The translations under genes were made by a program, and so were the position numbers. Below the pieces are notes generated by a model that made no database searches, had not been told where the DNA came from, and saw nothing but the letters and a program-made list of their open reading frames with translations. A stretch of 64,000 nucleotides of DNA, from positions 89,617 through 153,616 of the forward strand of contig NW_004797802.1 of NCBI RefSeq assembly GCF_000002075.1. Direction: 5' to 3'. Source of the DNA: Aplysia californica (Eukaryota > Mollusca > Gastropoda > Aplysiida > Aplysiidae). This document shows, piece by piece, positions 24,298 to 36,680 of the stretch (position 1 is the first letter of the stretch; each line of letters begins with the position of its first letter).

Positions 24298-24480
24298 CTA
24301 CAGTAGTGAAGATAGCGTATTATTTTCATCCGAAACATTAATTTCCGCATCCATACACCTTTTTGAGCCTTTATAAGCACATGTAGTCCTACTTTAATTA
24401 TGTTTTTGTTTTTGAAAGCATTTTCAATTCCTTTCACTTTCACTTCCCACGCGCGGCACATATAATTATGATTATAATTT

Positions 24481-25866
24481 AAGATTCCAAATCTGACGAA
24501 TGTATTATTAAATAGCGTATAATGCTGAGTTAGCCAATGCATTGCAATGCGCACTATTATCAATTGATCGAATTGTAACAAGACTTCAATTTGATCCGTA
24601 ACAAGAGACCACTTATTTTTTTATACGTGTTCATGAATGTGTGTTTGTTTACTGTGTGCGGGGATTAAAAATTAAAGATTAAAGATTCCAGATCTGACGA
24701 ATGTATTTATAAAATAGCGTAATAGTGCTGGGTTAGCCGATGCCTTGCGATACTTGCTTTTATCAATTAATTGATTTGTAACAGGACTTCGATTTGATCC
24801 GTAACAAGACAACACTTATTTGTTCTTATACGTGTTTAAAAATGTGTGTTTGTTTACTGTGTGCGGGCATTAAAGATTCCAGGTCTGACGAATGTATTTA
24901 TTAAATAGCATATAGGCCTATAGGGCAGGGGTGGCCAACGCATTGCGATACGCACTTTTATCAATTGATCGTATTGTAACAAGACTTCAATTTGATCCGT
25001 AACAAGAGGCCACTTATTTTTTATACGTGTTCATGAATGTGTGTTTGTTTACTGTGTGCGGGGATTAAAAATTAAAGATTAAAGATTCCAGATCTGACGA
25101 ATGTATTTATAAAATAGCGTAATAGTGCTGGGTTAGCCGATGCCTTGCGATACTTGCTTTTATCAATTAATTGATTTGTAACAGGACTTCGATTTGATCC
25201 GTAACAAGACAACACTTATTTTTTCTTATACGTGTTCAAAAATGTGTGTTTGTTTACTGTGTGCGGGCATTAAAGATTCCAGGTCTGACGAATGTATTTA
25301 TTAAATAGCATATAGGCCTATAGGGCAGGGGTGGCCAACGCATTGCGATACGCACTTTTATCAATTGATCGTATTGTAACAAGACTTCAATTTGATCCGT
25401 AACAAGAGGCCACTTATTTTTTATACGTGTTCATGAATGTGTGTTTGTTTACTGTGTGCGGGGATTAAAAATTAAAGATTAAAGATTCCAGATCTGACGA
25501 ATGTATTTATAAAATAGCGTAATAGTGCTGGGTTAGCCGATGCCTTGCGATACTTGCTTTTATCAATTAATTGATTTGTAACAGGACTTCGATTTGATCC
25601 GTAACAAGACAACACTTATTTTTTCTTATACGTGTTCAAAAATGTGTGTTTGTTTACTGTGTGCGGGCATTAAAGATTCCAGGTCTGACGAATGTATTTA
25701 TTAAATAGCATATAGGCCTATAGGGCAGGGGTGTCCAACGCATTGCGATACGCACTTTTATCAATTGATCGAATTGTAACAAGACTTCAATTTGATCCGT
25801 AACAATAGACCACTTATTTTTTCTTGTTCGTGTTCCAAAATATGTGTTTGTTTACTGTGTGCGGGG
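24481..25866. repeat. Satellite array, about 190-211-bp units in 401-bp dimers
   Basis: Units start GATTCCARATCTGACGAATG or GATTCCAGGTCTGACG at 24481, 24684, 24874, 25085, 25275, 25486 and 25676. After a diverged first unit they alternate between type A (GTGCTGGGTTAGCCGATGCC) and type B (GGGCAGGGGTGGCCAACGCA), so the true period is A+B of about 401 bp, present three times. Each unit ends TTTGTTTACTGTGTGCGGG. The second copy of the block has only two dimers. Confidence 0.92.
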
Positions 25867-26639
25867 ATTACAGGGGGACAAGCCCATCCCCTCGACATGT
25901 GATCCAGAGTATGGGGATACATTTTTCTCAAAATGCACACAGCTCTGAAATCCTTGACCAGTGATCACTCGCCATGGAACTCTTTCTGTTGTGACTGCAG
26001 CCAAAGGTGCCCTCAACTGGCCGCCATGTTTTAGTTTCAATTCCTCACAGCGAATCGGCGATCGCGAAGAGGGAGTTCCGCTTCTATAAGTGTAGAATTC
26101 TGTGCTTTTCCCTGATCTTTCCCTGTTACCCATTTGTTTAGGTTCCCTAAGTACATGTATGTTGTTCTGGGCCTACCGCTGCCTCGCTTGCCCTCAGTTT
26201 TGCCAGGGAGAGCTAGATGTTCAAGACCCGTATGTCTATTTAGGTGTCCCAAAAACTGCATAATTTGTCGTTTCCTGATTGTTTTTAACATTGAGCGTCC
26301 CACGTGGGCTTCATCAAGCACAGATCGTCTACGACCTCATTTGATTTCTTTTCCTTCCAAATTGATATCATAGAGGCTCGAAAAACGAAAAGGAAACAAA
26401 TTCTTCCTGTTAGTTTTAAATCAACATAATTAAAAGGTTATTAAATACATCGTACAACGACACTCAACAGATAAGAAAGATATAGGCCCTATGTAATCAG
26501 TAATCTATTATATTATTATGTTCCAGGGCAGGCCTCCTCAAAAACTACTTCTTAATACCCCCCGTTTTCACTAAAATTTAAAAAAAGGGCGCCCGCCTTG
26601 TATTTTATTAGATTCTACCTCAGCAGACCACACTAAGAT

Positions 26640-26890
26640 TATCAGAAACATTAAATTCTCATCTTCCCGGGAAGCATGCATGAGTGCGAGTAACCGAACT
26701 AGACCTGCTCGAACAAACTGAGTTCTCTATGGACAGGTACCGATTCCAACTATGGGCATAAAATCATTTAAAATGAAAGAAATTCAAGTGCCTTTCTCGG
26801 GGATTCACGCCGGGCCCATGACTGGGTTCTTGAACCCACGACCTTTCATAGTGAGCCCAACAGCTTAGCTTAGACCACGGATGCCACAGA
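26640..26890 (-). mobile_element. tRNA-derived SINE
   Basis: Read on the minus strand, a tRNA-like head (GTGGTCTAAGCTAAGCTG, box B GGTTCAAGAACC) is followed by GAGAAAGGCACTTGAATTTC and, at the 3' end, CATGCTTCCCGGGAAG, which also occurs in the SINE at 4300 as TATGCTTCCCGGGAGG. The duplicate is at 39443-39693. Confidence 0.6.
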
Positions 26891-26913
26891 GAATTACATT
26901 CTCCTCTGTCTTG

Positions 26914-26934
26914 GGGGGGGGGGGGGGGGGGGGG
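26914..26934. repeat. Poly-G tract
   Basis: A run of about 21 G beside the SINE. Its length is similar in the second copy (39717-39737). Confidence 0.9.
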
Positions 26935-27044
26935 ATAATGTGTGAGGCCACCCTTTGACCCCAGTAGCCTAGCCTATATAGAGCAGAGATGATACATGTT
27001 CATCACGCTTCATCTGACATCTTCAGATCATTAGGCCTACTATA

Positions 27045-27235
27045 TAACCGGGGGTGGTGGGTAGCACCGGGTAGGCTAGATTGTTTAAGAAGGTCATATA
27101 AGTGCCGAAGATTAGAGGTGTTACAAGAGAGTAACAAACATAAAAAAAAGAAGGAGGAAAGATAAGGACGATAGATATTTGATAGGAAAGAAGGAGCAAA
27201 CCACAAACAGAGCACCCGCCAACCACCTTGGTGGG
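27045..27235 (+). repeat. Dispersed repeat, unknown class, copy c
   Basis: AGTGCCGAAGATTAGAGGTG, then TTACAAGAGAGTAACAAACA, GATAAGGACGATAGATATTT and GAAGGAGCAAACC define the best-preserved copy of the family also seen at 567 and 14380. The duplicate is at 39848-40038. Confidence 0.65.
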
Positions 27236-28333
27236 GCTTGCCATGACCAAACATTGAGATCACTCAGGTTATAAAGGATGCACAATGACTGAAAAGACAG
27301 TGAAACGCACACGCGCGCGCTGACTAAACAGATAGATTCTAACGTATTATTATTATTATGTGGCAATGCCATGTTTGAAACCAAGAAGATGAACTCACCA
27401 TTGCGTCTTTATATTTCATACATGTGCATTTGTCCTTCGCTTTTTTATGTTGAGCAAATTTGTTGATGACTTTTTGGCTGAACGGTGCATGCATCCTTCA
27501 TGAACCATTCATAAAATAATTGTCTCTTATGCTTTCTGTCCATAACAGGATATTATTTATGATGTGAAAATTCTGCTGTTTGATGTGATCTCATTTTCTG
27601 GACAGTAGAGCTTACCTTCACGCAATTTAATGAAGTGAAGCGAATGTAAATAAGTATTCTACACAATATATTAGCCTGCTGCATTGAAGAACAGACATTA
27701 TAGGCCTATAATTATTATATTATTAGATTCCATATTTGTGCAGCAGGTGTGAGGGTTGCTCTCGTCCCCCCCCCCCCCCCCCCCCCCTCGATCCCTGGGA
27801 GGCCCCTGGATCTTATTATTAAAAAAAAAAAATCTTACAGAAGAAAGGTAGACTAGGCTTAATTTTAAGAGAGAGGAAAAGAAAAAGACATGTTTTGATC
27901 TTTCTGTCTGACTCGTACCATGGCCCTTTAGATCTTGTGCTCGCCCAGTTGACAGCCATTTATGCCGCAATGACTGGCATTCTCGCCACTGACTGTCATC
28001 TGTTTGGTCTAGAGAACTCGGGCTTACATTCCATTCTTAGCCGTGTCTGCTATGGCTATTAAACAATGACAAGGCAAAATGGGCTCTCTCTGCATAACCT
28101 ACAGATGGGTGCACTGCAAGCTCTGGTGTGAAATCTGCTTTTTCTACTTTTAAAAAATACAGTTTTTCTCCATTTTCTGCAATAAGTATCTTTTAATTTT
28201 AGATAATCCATTTGCCACTAATACATTCATTAACTGCATGTCCCTTTCCGACGCTCTTGATTTTAGTGACGATCTGTACAGTGCTGCACGCACCCAACGT
28301 GTAAACGTGTTTGTCAAGTTTGTGCGTAGACGC

Positions 28334-28513
28334 CTGTCCCCGCGGTTTTATGCAAAACAATTGATTAAATTATGCAAACTGAGCCCAAAAATGTGAAATT
28401 ATGCGATTCTGTTAATTTTAACAAAGAATGATAAAGGAAAATAATCAGAAATTATGCAAAAAATGATCAAATTTTGCTAAATTATGCAGGGTGCATAAAA
28501 CCCCGGAGGACAG
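28334..28513. mobile_element. 180-bp CTGTCC MITE
   Basis: The left end CTGTCCCCGCGGTTTTATGC matches the right end (reverse-read CTGTCCTCCGGGGTTTTATG). The interior repeats AATTATGC several times. The flanking hexamers AGACGC and GTACGC agree at four of six positions. It is nearly identical to the copy inside the L2 LINE at 44811-44988. The duplicate is at 41137-41316. Confidence 0.8.
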
Positions 28514-28521
28514 GTACGCCT

Positions 28522-28557
<36 letters not shown>

Positions 28558-28768
28558 ATTATATTATTATGGGTCTGTTACCTTGCTGGAAAGGAGCTCT
28601 TGGAGAAGGCGGCTACATGGTAATCGTTTCACCTTCTTAGCGTAAATTGATGAACATTCCTCTCTCCATTCTGTACAACAAAATGAAGAATAGCCCTTTG
28701 TACGCTACCCTGGACAGATATAAACTGCCATCATACGTTAGCAGACCAGCATCTGTGGCATATCGGTA

Positions 28769-29584
28769 CTGTGGAACTCGGATTCAACGAGGTCGCCGGG
28801 CCTGACCTAAAATCTCGTTGAATCCGAGTGTTCGTTATAATAGCAAGCACGAAGTTTTGTGTAGGTAATTACAGGCACTGAGCATGTAATGTATAAAGAG
28901 AAGTCACACGTACCAGTACTGCCTGGACTGCCTGCATATTATGAGCTGTGTAAAAAAAAACAACCGATTCGTTCAAATGCACACACCTGTGTCATCTCGA
29001 TTGTTTACCAAAATAGTTGTGTTGCTGTGTAGAGCCTAGCATTGGGCAACTTTTGATTTCATAGACCAACGCACAGTTCATTACGTAGATCTACGTCAAG
29101 ACTAGCTTATCATTAAAATAATGATCAGTTGCCGAGGGGGAAAAAAGACCGTGACGCGTTTCTGCGATGTTCAACGCCTGGACAGCTAGTGCCCCCCCCC
29201 CCCCCCTCCCCGACACGCACACACAGCCACATGTATGCAGGCCGCCCATCCGACCCCGACACACGCCAGAGTAGACACGTGCGCGTGCCAACAACGCATG
29301 TGTTGGTATGAAAGAAGGCCGCTGATTGGTAGCATGCAATCGGCTAAGTGAATTGGTTCACAATGCAGGTGCAGGATGGTTTCCGGGAATAGATAAAGTT
29401 CGTTCTGGGAGAAAAATGAGCGAAGCGACGTCTGCGGGGGCTGTTCACCCTGGAAGCGGCCTCGTTGAATCCGAGCTCGCTGATTTAAGTGCTCGTTGAA
29501 TCCGGGTAATTTTTTTATATTGATTTTAAAGAAAAAAACAACAACGGGGAATCTATCTCATCTCGTTGAATCCCAGTTCCACTG
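28769..29584. mobile_element. pogo/Tigger-type MITE, 816 bp
   Basis: Both ends are flanked by TA. The left end CTGTGGAACTCGGATTCAAC and the right end (reverse-read) CAGTGGAACTGGGATTCAAC continue into GAG; CAGTNGAAC is the usual pogo/Tigger start. The word CTCGTTGAATCC recurs subterminally on both sides. It has no transposase frame. The duplicate is at 41572-42387. Confidence 0.75.
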
Positions 29585-30378
29585 TATATAACACCGTATA
29601 GGCTCTCAATTGTCGCACACATAAGTTGTGAGCTCGATTCCCACAAGAAGGGGAAGCCGATTCTATCACGAAGGCCTACATCAGGTATACATTAAGTGTG
29701 TGTGGGTTTTTTTTTTTGGGGGGGGGGGGATACTGTATCCCGGCTAGAACAAGTGGGCCATAACAAACAGATTGGGGAACAGCCAGCCTTCTAAAAGATT
29801 TCAAATGTATCGATGGAAGCGCAAAACATTTACAGCTTAATTTCTGCCTATTTCTGATCTACATCGTGAGAACTCTAAATACGTACTAGGCCTAAAACAT
29901 AATGCTCAGAACAGATAACTTAACCTATCAAACAACCCATGCGACGACAAAAATACATGCAATCGTTCCATGAAATTCCTGTGCGGACGAATACAAAATC
30001 AATGTTCTAAAATATTCTTATCATCTTTTTCTGTATGGTACCGGTACGTGACATAGAGCTATTGAAAGATGTCATCGGGCAAACACGGGCAAAGTACGTA
30101 GTCGTGGGCCTGCCTACTTTCAAACTGACACGAGTACCGTACGTAACAAGGCGAGGCCTTGCTCAGCCAGTTGAGGTGCTGTGTGACGTGATACACCGTG
30201 CTTGTATTTCTTTATTTTGCATTCCCCAAAATTCATACAAGTTAATTTGTTTAGACGTTGTCACAGATTTTGTAGCCTACTACATTTCTTTTCCTCTGTT
30301 GTTTAGTTGGTCTGTTTTTCAAGCGTGTCCCTTCTTTATGATTATTTTACAAAATGGTTGTGTGTTTTTTTTTTTTGG

Positions 30379-30478
30379 NNNNNNNNNNNNNNNNNNNNNN
30401 NNNNNNNNNNNNNNNNNNNNNNNNNNNNNNNNNNNNNNNNNNNNNNNNNNNNNNNNNNNNNNNNNNNNNNNNNNNNNN
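30379..30478. other. Assembly gap, 100 N
   Basis: Exactly 100 N, a conventional placeholder rather than a measured distance. The left edge is a T12-GG homopolymer; the right edge starts inside the pogo-type element whose other copy is at 17262. Open frames reading through it are meaningless. Confidence 0.99.
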
Positions 30479-33400
30479 GTTTCCGTTTTACACAGGTTTC
30501 CGTTAAGGCAGGTTCGACTGTATATATATATAAAATTCAAAATACACTTTTTGGCATATAAAGTAACAGAAAACCATGTAATCAATGGTAGATAAATGGA
30601 CAAAAAATGATTTTAGAATGGAACTCCGAATTTACCTTTACTGAAACTAATTGTCCTGTATCTCATTCCAAATACGTATTTCACAGTCCCTTTCATCAGG
30701 CACACACACAAGCATACATTTTCAGTTTCCAAGAATGGCAAGAACTCTCAAGCTGTGAAAGTCACCAAACTTTGGTGGCCATTTTCTCACTATTTTACCT
30801 CTGAAAAAAGGCAACCCACATCTCTTTCCATAGAAAATATCTCCCCTTCTACCCAATATAGATGGATATTTTTTTCATCAAAAGCAAGACAATTCAGCTT
30901 TGAAATGATACGAAGAACTCTTCTTACCTAAAAATTGATGAGTGCCCGATTTCACCGCATCATGAAATAATTCTATGAATGGTCAGATACAAATTACTTT
31001 GAAATCACAAATCATGCAGCATAGTTTGATTTTGGCTAAAACTTCTGCCGTAAACATTTAATTTTCACACAAGCCTTGCCTTGTGCAGTAATACCAAACA
31101 AGGAGAAGTCGGGAGCATGCAATCCCTGAAACCACCCCCGGTTTAATTAGACTCCGTGTAAATATGGGCAAGTAATAGAGTTACAACAAAAACAATGAAA
31201 TATTTCAAAACCTTGTAATTTAAATTTAAGACAAATAAAGTTGAAATTTGTGTAAAACAATAAGATGAAAAGAAAGGGAAGGACTCTCGTAACGAGTGAC
31301 CACCCCAACAAACACAATACAGAAGAGTCCAAACCCTAACTCTGACCCAACCCCTAACCCTCTATTGTACTCTGTTTCATAGTAGTCGTCTACGGAATTT
31401 CTCCCAAGAAAAATGTTATACAGTTGAAATAACGAGAAGTCTGTTATAAACATATTATTCTAAAACCCCGGGTTTTTTTCTCCCTTCTTTATCTTTGTAA
31501 ATAAAATACTCTTTTAGCATAATCAGATAAACACACAAGTCGGTTACAGAGGAATATCGCTGCTGCTGTGCACACACAGCGCATCTAGGCCAGTTCTACA
31601 GGTAAAACCTCGCCAGTTTAGAAACTTGTTGGTGATCTAGCCAAACAAAGAATGAGAGAGCCACAATGTGTGCCAACAATAAAGGCCGGAGCGAATGAGT
31701 GGGGAGGGTGTGGCATGCGCAGACAAGCAGAATGCATCTCGTGATAGGCCAGCCTAGTCTAAATTATCTAGGCCTACAATGCCTCTCACTTTCACTTCTC
31801 CGATGCCGGGATGGAGAGGTCACAGTGCTGTGATGGATAGAGCGAATGTGTGATGTGGTCAAGCAGATGGAATGCACACAGGGTGTGGTGGGGTGGGGGA
31901 CAACACAGTGGACGACTTAGAATAGAGCCCTTTCTTTCTGATCGCCAACGCCGAGCTGTCAACCTCGCTAACGTTAGAGAAAGAAACCTGATTCAATACT
32001 TGATCAAGGTGAAAACTCTAGAGATCATGTTGAACAAAATCATCATGAGGGGAGATACCAAAAAGAAATAAACAGAACATCAAACTCATAATTATATAGG
32101 CCTGCTCTATAATTTCCCATGAATTTATTACTGGATCCCTTATAACGAGAATCCTGTTCTATAAGTTACAATAACGGATATTTTGCTCCAGTCCCCTCTC
32201 TCTCGTTATAAACAGGGTTCTACTGTACACAACTCACAATGTGACAATACCTGAGTATCTTTACTTTATCCAACCTCACTACTCACACAATTATAAGTGG
32301 TGATATTAAAACAAGAGTCTCAAAACATTCAATCAGACCTCAAACTACTGGACAACTGTTGTGTAGACATACCTTTAGGCCTAACTTTTCACTGAAAACT
32401 GTATGCACACAATTTTCAGCACAAAAGGTTTAGGCCTAAGTCTTTACGAAGTGACTATTTCTCCGAACGTTTGGAGAAATAGTGCCGATCTTTATTTCTC
32501 CTAACGGTTTCCGGCTTCCGGTCTCGTGATTTTTTGCCTATTTATTGCGAGAGTTCGGCGCCAATTTTCATTCTGCCTCTGGTCTGGGAAGGAACACCGC
32601 ACGGCAAGCCCGCCTACAGACAACCTTCAGTAACACCCACCACACAGTGCCCTACCACACACCCACCACCATCATGTACACACACAAACTTATACACACA
32701 CTAACTAAACATGATCAGTGGGCAACTTTTAAACGTGACGAGCTGAGTTGTGGATGAGCCGCGGGAGAGAACACGGGAATTGAATGAATGAGTGAAACTG
32801 AAAGAGAGGAACTACTCATGAGCACTGGAGTGAATGGATCCTGTGTTTCTATTTTTGTTATACTTTGAACTGTTACTGAATAAAGCCCGAAAAACACACA
32901 CACACACACACTCCTCACTCTCCATTTACACACTTACTACCACACACAGACACACTCACACACACACATGCATAAACACACACACACACAGGAGCAAATT
33001 TTTGGGTCTCTATCTATTTCAATATTCAAGAGCTAGTCTAGACATTTTTCGATGAGTGTAAAAACGTGAAAAAGAAAGGTTTCACAACAGAATTTTAAAT
33101 CAAAATTAGTCGAACAGCCCATAAACAACCACACAAATTAACAAATAAGGGTACGTGTATGTGTCAACCTGTCCGAAGAAAATCGCCTGTTTTAACCCTA
33201 AAAGGGCGTAAATTTTAAAAAAAAAGTACAGGATATTACATGTAAATTATGGAATCACACACATTAAGGGGCCTGCCAGTGTCAGTACATGTAATCGGTT
33301 TTGGTGGAACGTACACTCTAACATAAAACATTTAAATCTATATATATACATGCATGTATATATTTAGAATCTAATGAAGGTAGGAACATCAAATTAAATG

Positions 33401-34859
33401 ACGTTACACTATACAACCCTGTTTTCCCCCAACAAAAAAAATTGATAGAAAAACCGCACATCAGAACAATAACAAGAACAAAAATTACATATTAACAAAA
33501 TAAAACACCACAAAGAGTCAAAGAGGGAAAAATAAAAGTAACTGTAACGTATTCCGACAAATCAACGTGGTGACAACAAGTGAGAAAGAGACTTAAGTCA
33601 AGCTAAGTGAACTTTCTTTCAAAAGTAAAGAGGTTCGGTTTCTTTCTTTTTTTTTTTAAATTTGACTTTTATTCCCCGACCAAAAAATGCCAAAAAAATC
33701 GAGCCACGACTGATTGGTCGCGGCCGCGACGAACGCAGAAGCTAGTTCTATGTGTCGTTATAAATCAATAACCCTCCCTAGATCTAGATAGCACACGAGT
33801 GAACACAACACATTAATTAAGTTTAAAAGCAGCACCCTTCATAGGCAACACGTCATCGAAAAACTTTTTGGAACTGTAGCATTTCTATAAATATTTACTG
33901 CGGATATTTTTTGGACCGATTGAATCATATTATGAACAATCTTTGGTAGGCCTACTCTATATAATATCTGAAATTTGCGGGAAAGGATGTGATTTCAGAG
34001 TGTTCGGAGAAATAGTGCCCACCTTTATTTTCCCGAACGTTCGGAGAAATAGTGCCTAGCTTTATTTTCCCGAACATTCGGAGAAATAGTGCCCAGCTTT
34101 ATTTTCCCGAACGTTCGGAGAAATAGTGCCTGTCAAGTCTTTAATACCCCCTGGGGCGGTGCTACTGACTAATAATAGTGTCTTTAGGCCATTCCCAAAG
34201 GGGGGACATGAACCATGTTCTTACAGTAGAATTGTAGTAAATGGGCTGATTCATCAATGTCATGCTCATAATTTTGTGCCTGAACTGAAACGGGGAACTG
34301 CTACTTTTTCTTTCCTAATCCTAACTATCGTCATTTTTCCTCTCTACTTTTTTTGTAAGTTTGTCACACTCTTGTGACCCGCTATTTCCAGGGAACCTTG
34401 ATAGTCGAAGTAGATTCAACTTTGTGCTGTTGAAGCTAGAAAGGTTAGCAGAGTAAGCCTGATTCCCTAAGGACTTCTCTGTTGACATCCACCCCTTGGC
34501 GATCATATATGACATTCATTACCATGCAGTTGCGAGCGCCGTAAAACCTCTGTCTGTAACTAAAAACTTTACTAGATCTAGATCTAGAATCTAGATCTAG
34601 ATTCTAGTTAAGAAGGCAAAATTCAACTTTGTCCAAGTTCCCCCTCTGACAGTTCTTAGAGTCCAAAACATATATTATATTGTGAACGAAGTGATTATTC
34701 GGACTCGAGTCCGAATATGAAAAAATGTTATTCGGACTTGAGTCGTGTGTTGACCAGATTAGATCTAGAATCTAGATCTAGATCTATTAGATCTCTTCTA
34801 CTGCCAAGTGCAGCAAAACTTTCACAAAATCAAAAGACTTGACAAGATTAAACACTTAC

Positions 34860-34888
34860 CAATATACAATATGTACTCTCACAACCAT
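34860..34888 (-). CDS. SELENOW: Duplicate of selenoprotein W exon 1
   Basis: Same sequence as 21657-21685, with start codon and GTAAGTG donor. The exons it should splice to lie beyond the other copy, so it is most likely an artefact of the unmerged contig overlap. If the duplication were real it would be an orphan first exon and alternative promoter. Confidence 0.7.
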
Positions 34889-35812
34889 GATTTCAGACCA
34901 AAGGCGAACAGGTAGGCTGTCCAATAAATTCAAGAAATAGGGCCTAGATCTCTAGATTAGATCGTAACTGAACGGGCACCTATGGCTTAGCAACACTGAA
35001 CTGAGCATTCAAATTCCAAGCCTTTTATAAAATATAGGCCACCACCACCCGGCAAAGATGTTTGTAGGCCCAACGTGATTATGAAAAGCTGCTGAGTCAT
35101 TGACTAGAATTGGTTGATTTCAACGTCGCAATAGGCCAACTGATGAAAACAGAGAATGAGAGTCCTCAGACTCAAAGAGTCAAGTCATGACTTTAGGAAT
35201 TACAAGGATCAATCAAGGCAAAGCTTGCTAATCACTGGATCAGTTTGTGGATTTTTCGATGGATCATAGATTCTAGATTATTTCAATTTTAAAACAGTCG
35301 AGTGGCTCCACTCCGTTTTGTTTACTTGCCAGTAAACGACGTGGACTTTGACAACCATGATCGATGACAGGACAGATGTTGAAGACCAACAGCTTTGACT
35401 GCCAAAGTTGATCCGTTGAAAAAAAAGTACACTTCTAGCAAGACCCTAGCCCACTGTTGGCAACGGACCAAGCTGTTGATAGTTGAGTTGATAGTTGATA
35501 CAGTAGGCCTAGATCTACCACAATATGAACGACCAATGTGATGAGATTGCCAGTTCTAAGTGAGTTCACCAGCCATAATTTGTATTTTTAGCAAAACAAA
35601 AGGAAGATCGACTCCACAGAATTCTATTAAAAAGTGTAAAATTCGACTGTGATCGACCCCAAACTCCAGCAACATTTAATTAACTTTCTGTTTCTGTTCC
35701 AAGGCAGTACAGTTAATGCTGTTTTCCCCGTGCCACATCAGTTTTACTTCTTTCAAATTTTCTATGATGTGCTGTGCGTATTTTCAGAGCTTAAATAGGG
35801 CCTATATGATAC

Positions 35813-36146
<334 letters not shown>

Positions 36147-36680
36147 CCAAGGCCTACAACAGTGACAGTGTGTAACAGTAGCCAGTCGGTTCACATTCTC
36201 GTGCGCACGTTTGCACTGATATTTTTTATCCCTAAATTAAATGGTAACAATCAACAAAGACCAAAACAAATTAGTCTTAACCCTACGCACGGTTTACATA
36301 CAACACTACCGGCTCCGAATCTTGGTCGTATAAGATTTATACTGACTGAAGGTATCAATAGAACAGGCCTATTTCGGCAATAATTGGAATGCCAACAGGC
36401 AAATCACGGGCATGTTGCATGACAACAACCAGAGACTTTATAAATACATGTACTCTCTGCAACAACTCGGCCAAATCATTGGCCAAATTAAATTGTGCGT
36501 CTTCAATACACTCAATACAGCAGAAAAATAGGCCTACCCTTTCGCCTAAAAGAATGATATGGTTTTTCCTTAAATTGTTATCATCATCATCATCCAGTGC
36601 CAGATCTGCGACATACATCGGCGATCATGGTTTTCCATTCATTTCTTTGCTCGGATGCTCTAAAAAAAGCTACTTTTCCC

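Larger units (their letters stand above)
23478..26104. mobile_element. Satellite-bearing TIR element with 8-bp target duplication
   Basis: Both ends begin CACAGAATTCTACACTTATA and continue AGAA...GGAACT; weaker similarity (CTGTGAGGAATTGAA, GAGGGCAC) extends the inverted repeats to about 100 bp. CTTTTCCC occurs immediately outside each end (23470-23477 and 26105-26112). The interior has no transposase-like frame. It holds a MITE-family copy (23860-24297) and a satellite array (24481-25866). Eight-bp duplications fit hAT or P-type transposases; the superfamily is not settled. The duplicate is at 36681-38907. Confidence 0.85.
23370..26365 (-). mobile_element. RTE-type LINE 3' end, split by the satellite-bearing element
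   Basis: The minus-strand frame before the break (26113-26321) reads DEAHVGRSMLKTIRKRQIMQ, FLGHLNRHTGLEHLAL and GKRGSGRPR, the usual C-terminal words of RTE (BovB-like) LINEs. After the break (23370-23469) it resumes with RASEQRNEWKTMIADV and a (GAT)n tail. A comparable but uninterrupted stretch is at 45646-46250. The insertion lies between the two parts and is flanked by a target duplication. Confidence 0.75.

Noticed and set aside
25320-25360. CAGGGGTGGCCAACGC in satellite B units, resembling a hAT terminal repeat
   Set aside because: It is an internal part of every B unit and the aligned A units have a diverged form. No opposing end or target duplication is present, so chance is more likely.
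24481-25866. Regular repeats that might be read as a CRISPR array
   Set aside because: The units are contiguous, about 190-211 bp, with no unique spacers, in an animal genome. It is a satellite.
30035-30603. 186-codon frame running into the N gap, and its 173-codon counterpart at 42838-43359
   Set aside because: The frame crosses undefined bases in one copy and a homopolymer in the other. There is no family motif and no splice context.
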